Below, piece by piece: positions 60,025-64,000 of a stretch of 64,000 bases of DNA. The DNA is from JBBQZP01 sp038207585. GTDB lineage: Bacteria; Pseudomonadota; Alphaproteobacteria; Rhodobacterales; Rhodobacteraceae. Every line of letters starts with the position of its first letter. Positions within the stretch are counted from its first letter, which is position 1. The stretch lies in NCBI GenBank assembly GCA_038207585.1, contig JBBQZP010000014.1, positions 29,255 to 93,254 on the forward strand. The letters run 5' to 3'. The notes under the pieces were generated by a model that saw nothing but the letters and a program-made list of their open reading frames with translations, was not told where the DNA came from and searched no databases. The position numbers were made by a program, and so were the translations under genes.

Positions 60025-60055
60025 GGTTCAGGCTTTCTTGCAGGTCGGAACGGGT

Positions 60056-60613
60056 TCAGTCTTGGGCGCGCGTATAATGGTAGACCCGCGCGGGGGGCAT
60101 GTTGATCAGGACGTGTGGCCCACGCGCCACGCGCAGATTCAACGCCGCGCGCACCGCTTCTTCTACCGGCGGGCGGGGACCATAGGTGAACTGCACATAG
60201 ATGCCGCCCGGCCGCAACCCGGCAAAGGCCGCGCCGACAATGCCCGATTGCAAATCCTGCCCCATCGACAGCAGGGGCAAGCCGGATACGACGGCTCCAA
60301 GATCCGTGATGCCAAGGATGGTCATGTCCTGCGCGGGGCGGTTTTCGACACGCACGCCGGGAAACTCACGCTCCAGCTTGCGGCAAAAGGCGGGGTTCAT
60401 CTCGAACAGGGCCAGATCGGCGGGGGCGATGCCACGATCCAGAATCCCGCGCGTCAGTTTGCCGGTGCCCGCACCAAATTCAGCAACCTTGCCGGTATGC
60501 GGCCCCAGTTTTGCCGCCATCGCGCGCGCCAGCCAGCGGGAGGAGGGGGCGAGCGCGGAAATCTGTTTCGGCTTGCGGATCAACTGACCCAGAAAGAGGG
60601 CAAGATCGCTCAT
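60056..60613 (-). CDS. Phospholipid N-methyltransferase-like SAM enzyme
   Basis: The 185-residue protein has SAM motif I VAEFGAGTGKLTRGIL at residues 43-58 and SALAPSSRWLARAM before it, typical of PmtA-like and related small methyltransferases. PmtA methylates phosphatidylethanolamine toward phosphatidylcholine. Specificity is not certain; rRNA-adenine-methyltransferase-like proteins share this opening. Confidence 0.8.
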   Translation of the reverse strand: MSDLALFLGQLIRKPKQISALAPSSRWLARAMAAKLGPHTGKVAEFGAGTGKLTRGILDRGIAPADLALFEMNPAFCRKLEREFPGVRVENRPAQDMTILGITDLGAVVSGLPLLSMGQDLQSGIVGAAFAGLRPGGIYVQFTYGPRPPVEEAVRAALNLRVARGPHVLINMPPARVYHYTRAQD

Positions 60614-60674
60614 ACTGGGCTCCGGTCAAAGGGAAAGGCGATCAACTGCGGTGGTCCTTGGTCAGGCCGGCCGC

Positions 60675-61124
60675 CTATTTGCGGAATTTATCGAGGCTGA
60701 CAACTTCGGCCTCGCGTGGCGGGCCGTCTTCCGCCTCGGCTGTGTCGTCTTCTTCCTCGTCGTCGTCATCGTCATGCGTTTCGAACCGCAGGCCGAATTC
60801 GACCGACGGGTCGACAAACGTGCGCACCGCATCGAACGGAATTACCAAGGGTTCGGGTTGATTGCCGAAATTGAGAGTGACCGAAAAGCCTTCGTCGGTG
60901 ACATTCAGATTTTCGAACCAATGCTGTATCACCACCGTCATTTCGGCCGGATAGCGCGCATGCAGCCAATCGGCGATGGCAACGTCGGGATGGGTGGTAT
61001 CAAAGGTGATGAAAAAGTGGTGGCTGCCCGGCAGACCGTTTTCAGAAACATCCGTCAGCACATTCTGGATCAGCCCGCGCATCGCCCGGTGCATCAGATT
61101 GCCGTAGTCGATCGAACGCGTCAT
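60675..61124 (-). CDS. sspB: SspB-like ClpXP adaptor
   Basis: The 149-residue protein (ATG 61124, AAAGGGG upstream) matches the alphaproteobacterial SspB family: SIDYGNLMHRAMRGLIQNVL and HHFFITFDTTHPDV. An acidic linker (DDDDDEEEDD) leads to a C-terminal ClpX-binding tail EVVSLDKFRK. SspB delivers ssrA-tagged proteins to ClpXP. The ssrA gene that encodes the tag lies only 2.6 kb away. Confidence 0.9.
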   Translation of the reverse strand: MTRSIDYGNLMHRAMRGLIQNVLTDVSENGLPGSHHFFITFDTTHPDVAIADWLHARYPAEMTVVIQHWFENLNVTDEGFSVTLNFGNQPEPLVIPFDAVRTFVDPSVEFGLRFETHDDDDDEEEDDTAEAEDGPPREAEVVSLDKFRK

Positions 61125-61197
61125 GCGTGGGCCCCTTTCGCGCTGGCCCCAACATACGGGATTCGTCTCCGAAAGAAAGGGGGAACGGGTGGTCATG

Positions 61198-62460
61198 TCA
61201 CGCGGCATTGATCAGACTTGCGCCCATGGAAAGGGCGGCACAGCTGACAAGGGTCAGCCCAAGCCCCAGATGGAACCGCAGGATCATCAGTGCGGCAAGG
61301 GCCGTCAGCGCCAGCGAGGTCAGGTTCAGGCTGCTCCAGTCGGGGTGAAGCAGGTGCAGGGGCCCCAGCGTGGTCTGGCCGATGCGCGCGAAAGCCACAT
61401 GCAGCGCGAACCAGAGGGCAAGGTTTGCAATCACCCCGACGACCGCCGCCGTGATGGCCGCAAGCGCACCCGAAAGCCGTGGCATCGAAGGAAGGCGGGC
61501 GACATAGGGCGCGCCCGCGAAAACCCACAGAAAACAGGGAGTAAAGGTCATCCAAAGCGTCACCCCTGCCGCCGCGAGCCCGGTCCAGACGCCTCCTTCC
61601 TTGTAGCCCGCCAGATAACCCACGAATTCCGTCACAAGGATCAGCGGTCCGGGCGTGGTTTCGGCCAGCCCCAGCGCATCAATCATCTGCGACGTTGTCA
61701 GCCAGCCTTTGGCCTGCACCACCTCTTGCGTCATCCACGTCAGCACCGCATAGGCGCCGCCAAAGGTGACGATGGCCAGTTGCGAAAAGAACAGGCCAAT
61801 TTCGGCAAGCAGCCCGCGTTCAAAGATCAATAGAGCGGCCAGCGGCACCAGCCACAGCGCGCCCCATGTGATGGCGGTAAGGGCCGTGCGGCGTGCTTGG
61901 CCCGCAGGCATCGGCACAGCCGCGTCGGCGGCACCTTTTGCACGTGCAAACCCCACCACCCCGGCCGCCAGAATGATCACCGGAAAGGGCAGGTTCAGGA
62001 AAAACAGACCCACAAAGGCCGCAATCGCGATGGCCCATTGCACACGGCCTTTCAGCGCGCGCCGGGCCACCCGCAAAAGCGCCTCGATCACGATGACGAC
62101 GACCGCCGCCTGCACGCCGAGAAAAATGGCCTGCATCAGGGGCACTTCGCCAAATGCAGCATAGGTCGCAGCCAGCGCCAGCACCACCAACGCCCCCGGC
62201 AACACGAACAAAAGCCCCGCAACCAGACCGCCGCGCACGCCGTGCAGCCGCCAGCCTGAATAGGTGGCAAGCTGCATCGCCTCGGGGCCCGGCAGCAGCA
62301 TGCAGAATGACAGGGCCGACAGATACTCGGCGTCTGTCAGCCATCTATTCCGGTCGACAAGTTCGCGCTGCATCAGTGCAATCTGTGCCGCAGGCCCGCC
62401 AAACGACAAAACACCGATGCGCGCGAAGATGCGGGTCATTTCGGTGAAACTTGGTTGCAT
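61198..62460 (-). CDS. chrA: Chromate transporter ChrA
   Basis: The 420-residue membrane protein has two CHR domains. The first shows VLSFGGPAAQIALMQ and LPGPEAMQLATY; the second shows VTFGGAYAVLTWM and TTPGPLILVTEFVG. ChrA exports chromate. The start is one base after the stop of the chrB-like remnant, so they were an operon. Confidence 0.93.
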   Translation of the reverse strand: MQPSFTEMTRIFARIGVLSFGGPAAQIALMQRELVDRNRWLTDAEYLSALSFCMLLPGPEAMQLATYSGWRLHGVRGGLVAGLLFVLPGALVVLALAATYAAFGEVPLMQAIFLGVQAAVVVIVIEALLRVARRALKGRVQWAIAIAAFVGLFFLNLPFPVIILAAGVVGFARAKGAADAAVPMPAGQARRTALTAITWGALWLVPLAALLIFERGLLAEIGLFFSQLAIVTFGGAYAVLTWMTQEVVQAKGWLTTSQMIDALGLAETTPGPLILVTEFVGYLAGYKEGGVWTGLAAAGVTLWMTFTPCFLWVFAGAPYVARLPSMPRLSGALAAITAAVVGVIANLALWFALHVAFARIGQTTLGPLHLLHPDWSSLNLTSLALTALAALMILRFHLGLGLTLVSCAALSMGASLINAA

Positions 62461-62461
62461 G

Positions 62462-62809
62462 CTATGCCCGTCCTAGGGGCAGGTCGTGCCAATGGTCAAA
62501 CCCGTCGCGGGCCCAGCGATACAAAGCATCGTAAAGCGCCATCCCGGCGTCAAGCTGTTGCAGATCATCGCGAAACTGGCGTGACGGCCCCACCGGCAGC
62601 GCCACCTCAACGCGGCGGTTGGAAAGGTCGGCATCAAAGCCGGCGGTAGGCTCATGTGCCATGCGTAGCGCCGTGGGGATCAGGCACGGATCGGCGGCGA
62701 CATCATCCTGCGTGCGCACTTCAAGGGTGGTCGGCACCTCGGGCGTGCCGATCGGGCGCATCAGCTGGGCAGGGGTGATCTGGTTGAGGGCGGGCATTGC
62801 GGCATCCAT
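62462..62809 (-). pseudogene. Collapsed rhodanese/ChrB-like gene upstream of chrA
   Basis: The in-frame product (about 115 residues from ATG 62809, or 111 from 62797) joins the start of a rhodanese domain (ITPAQLMRPIGTPEVP, then EVRTQDDVAADPCLIP) to the extreme end of a ChrB-type domain (FRDDLQQLDAGMALYDALYR). The rhodanese catalytic Cys loop and most of the ChrB domain are absent. Full-length relatives are about 270-300 residues, so an internal deletion of roughly 500 bp or more is inferred. It may have become a small protein in its own right. Confidence 0.65.
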
Positions 62810-62896
62810 TGTACGGGGGATGCGACACTTGGGCTTGCGCCTCACGGGGCGGTCACGCACCCTAGGCGGTTGTGTACCCGCTGGACCGAGGCCCGG

Positions 62897-63550
62897 TCAA
62901 GAGGCGGGGCGTTCCAACTCGCGCAGCAGTTTGGCGCGGATCGCGCGGGGATAGTCCTGAATGCCGCGCGCAGTGATGACAAAGCCGCCCTTGGTGATGA
63001 CCCAGCGCGCGTAGAAGGACGCAATGGGGGATGAAAGACCGGGGTCCTCGATCGCGATGGCGTTGATCGTGATGCCCGCGCGGATTGCCGTCAATCGCGC
63101 CTGCGACACGGTGAAGCCCGCGTTTTCCGGCCCGTCGCCAGAGATGTCGATGACCGTGCGACGGCAATCGGCAACGGCGGCGAACTGCGCGGTGGCGAAC
63201 GAAATAGCCTCGCCCACCGCGGTGTCGGAGGCCAGAAACGCTCGCGGCTGCGCGCGCACCTGTGCTGCAAAGCGCTGCACCTCGGCCAGCGACAGCATCC
63301 GCCGCCAGGGCTGCACCAAGGCTTGCCGCCCGGTGCCCGACCAATGCACGACCGCCAGCGCCACCTGACCCCGTACCAGAATTTCGGCCACCGCCGGATC
63401 GTCGAGCGCGCGCGCCAGCCCCTCGGACTGGACGGCGAATTCGCCCGCGTCGATGGAGCCGGAAATGTCGATGGCGAGAAGCAGCGCCGTCTCACAGGCC
63501 CGTAACGGCGTGGCAAGCAGGGCAAGACAAAGAAGTGCCATACGGATCAT
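62897..63550 (-). CDS. Secreted DUF1194 (von Willebrand A-like) protein
   Basis: ATG 63550 gives 217 residues with a signal peptide (RMALLCLALLATPLRAC). The mature part is a vWA-like fold with the MIDAS motif DISGS near residue 29 and ISGDGPENAG later. DUF1194 proteins are periplasmic; role unknown. No link to chrA is evident beyond same strand. Confidence 0.85.
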   Translation of the reverse strand: MIRMALLCLALLATPLRACETALLLAIDISGSIDAGEFAVQSEGLARALDDPAVAEILVRGQVALAVVHWSGTGRQALVQPWRRMLSLAEVQRFAAQVRAQPRAFLASDTAVGEAISFATAQFAAVADCRRTVIDISGDGPENAGFTVSQARLTAIRAGITINAIAIEDPGLSSPIASFYARWVITKGGFVITARGIQDYPRAIRAKLLRELERPAS

Positions 63551-63605
63551 CGGGAAAGCCTGTGACGCACGGCCCGGCATTGCAAGGAATTTCGCAACGG
63601 TCGGG

Positions 63606-63656
63606 CCGGTGAAAATTTTTGAATAAAAATTTTCACCGGAAAATTGTATTTTCCGG
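63606..63656. repeat. Overlapping hairpins between ssrA and the DUF1194 gene
   Basis: A perfect 15-bp inverted repeat CCGGTGAAAATTTTT (63606-63620) with 63625-63639 overlaps a second hairpin CCGGAAAA (63636-63643) with 63649-63656; they share CCGG, so only one can fully form. It lies just downstream of ssrA on the minus strand and probably terminates it. It resembles the twin-palindrome family but lacks the GC junction. Confidence 0.7.
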
Positions 63657-63685
63657 TTGGGCGTGGGATGCCAAGGGCGGGAATA

Positions 63686-63894
63686 AGTGCAGGTTTCTGT
63701 TGCCAGGTACCTGCGAACCCCGCCTTACGCTGCTAGGCGCAAGGGCTTAGGTTTGGTATTGCGAACTGCTTACGCAGCAAGCGCCACCGGAGCACGGTTG
63801 TCATTGGCAACTGTACATTTCGGACCGATAACGGTGGTACCTCACCGAGCAAAAGCTGGCCCCTTTAGACGTTCGTCGATCCTGTTTCGGCCCC
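63686..63894 (-). ncRNA. ssrA: tmRNA coding piece (permuted two-piece ssrA)
   Basis: On the minus strand the mature 5' end is GGGGCCG at 63894, which pairs with CGGCTCC of the acceptor piece (one G-U pair). GAAACAGGATCGACG is the usual tmRNA 5' region. The tag reading frame is at 63773-63808. The 3' end is estimated near 63686 from a closing stem GCAGGT/ACCTGC. Two-piece permuted tmRNA is a hallmark of alphaproteobacteria. Confidence 0.92.
63770..63808 (-). other. tmRNA proteolysis-tag reading frame
   Basis: Twelve codons from GCC (63806-63808) encode ANDNRAPVALAA, then TAA (63770-63772). The resume codon is Ala and the tag ends in the ClpXP degron LAA. Confidence 0.93.
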
Positions 63895-63917
63895 ATCTGC
63901 CCCCAATGAGGGGTTGG

Positions 63918-64000
63918 TGGTGGAGCCGCCGGGTACCGCCCCCGGGTCCGATCCGCGTATTACGGGTGCGTTTATCGCCATAGAACCGGTTGCCCGGAAC
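63918..64000 (-). ncRNA. ssrA: tmRNA acceptor piece (5' part of the permuted gene)
   Basis: The mature 3' end CGGCTCCACCA finishes at 63918, with CCA encoded. A T-arm-like stem CCGGG/CCCGG encloses a seven-base loop GGCGGTA, unlike the normal TTCRANY loop. From the known size of about 82 bases the 5' end is at or near the window edge. A 23-bp spacer (63895-63917) separates it from the coding piece and would be removed by processing. Confidence 0.85.

Noticed and set aside
63687..63983. A plus-strand open frame at the right edge
   Set aside because: It runs antisense through the whole permuted tmRNA gene, which is supported by acceptor pairing, CCA end and tag.

Overview
This window reads as a chromosomal segment of an alphaproteobacterium of the family Rhodobacteraceae (Rhodobacter/roseobacter group). 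The evidence is high GC with alphaproteobacterial gene content, a circularly permuted two-piece tmRNA gene with tag ANDNRAPVALAA, a DUF1127 gene followed by CCUCCUCCC-loop small RNAs of the CcsR type known from Rhodobacter, a DUF1476 F1-ATPase zeta inhibitor, and a division/cell-wall (dcw) cluster that carries DUF2161 and DUF2484 genes. Nearly all of it is core genome. No complete insertion sequence, prophage, CRISPR array, rRNA or tRNA gene was seen.

Layout. 1-3.7 kb: end of a cytochrome c oxidase cluster (coxB end, ctaB, a small membrane gene, ctaG, ctaE, surf1), followed by thrC, an M16 peptidase, a GNAT acetyltransferase, a metallo-beta-lactamase-fold protein and a GlcD-like FAD oxidase (to 9.3 kb). 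9.4-11.35 kb, minus strand: a BenE-type transporter, then the small-RNA array and its DUF1127 leader gene. 11.6-12.7 kb: mrp. 13.3-40.8 kb: the dcw cluster mraZ-rsmH-ftsL-ftsI-murE-murF-mraY-murD-ftsW-murG-murC-murB-ddl-ftsQ-ftsA-ftsZ, then lpxC, bamD and recN. Many of its genes overlap by 1-4 bases. It is interrupted by accessory genes: a small membrane protein, a TPR protein and a nuclease-fold DUF2161 protein between mraY and murD, and two DUF2484 paralogues plus an alanine-rich unknown protein between murC and murB.

40.9-45.5 kb: a cobalamin/methionine block (DUF1638, a corrinoid protein, a PA0069-type radical SAM protein, a homocysteine methyltransferase), probably two parts of a split methionine synthase, then the F1-ATPase zeta inhibitor. 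45.7-47.4 kb: purC-purS-purQ. 47.5-50.8 kb: a DctB/DctD two-component pair whose response regulator lacks the GAFTGA sigma-54 contact loop. 51.3-54.0 kb: rne with a long leader. 54-58 kb: a TusA-like protein, ccdA, and a hydrolase/P450 pair. 58-63.6 kb, minus strand: small regulators, fumC, a phospholipid-methyltransferase-like gene, sspB, chrA with a collapsed chrB-like gene, and a DUF1194 protein. The right edge carries permuted ssrA.

The most interesting signals are: (1) eight CCUCCUCCC hairpins in four weak/strong pairs; (2) a dispersed family of about 48-bp twin-palindrome elements, three canonical copies, two at convergent gene ends and one inside the pur operon; (3) a 25-bp-arm inverted repeat whose half-copy supplies the start codon of the TusA-like gene; (4) DctD without GAFTGA; (5) a rhodanese/ChrB gene collapsed in frame; (6) uncharacterised accessory proteins embedded in the dcw cluster; and (7) structured leaders before mraZ, the homocysteine methyltransferase gene and rne. 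All calls come from reading the sequence. No database search or folding calculation was run.
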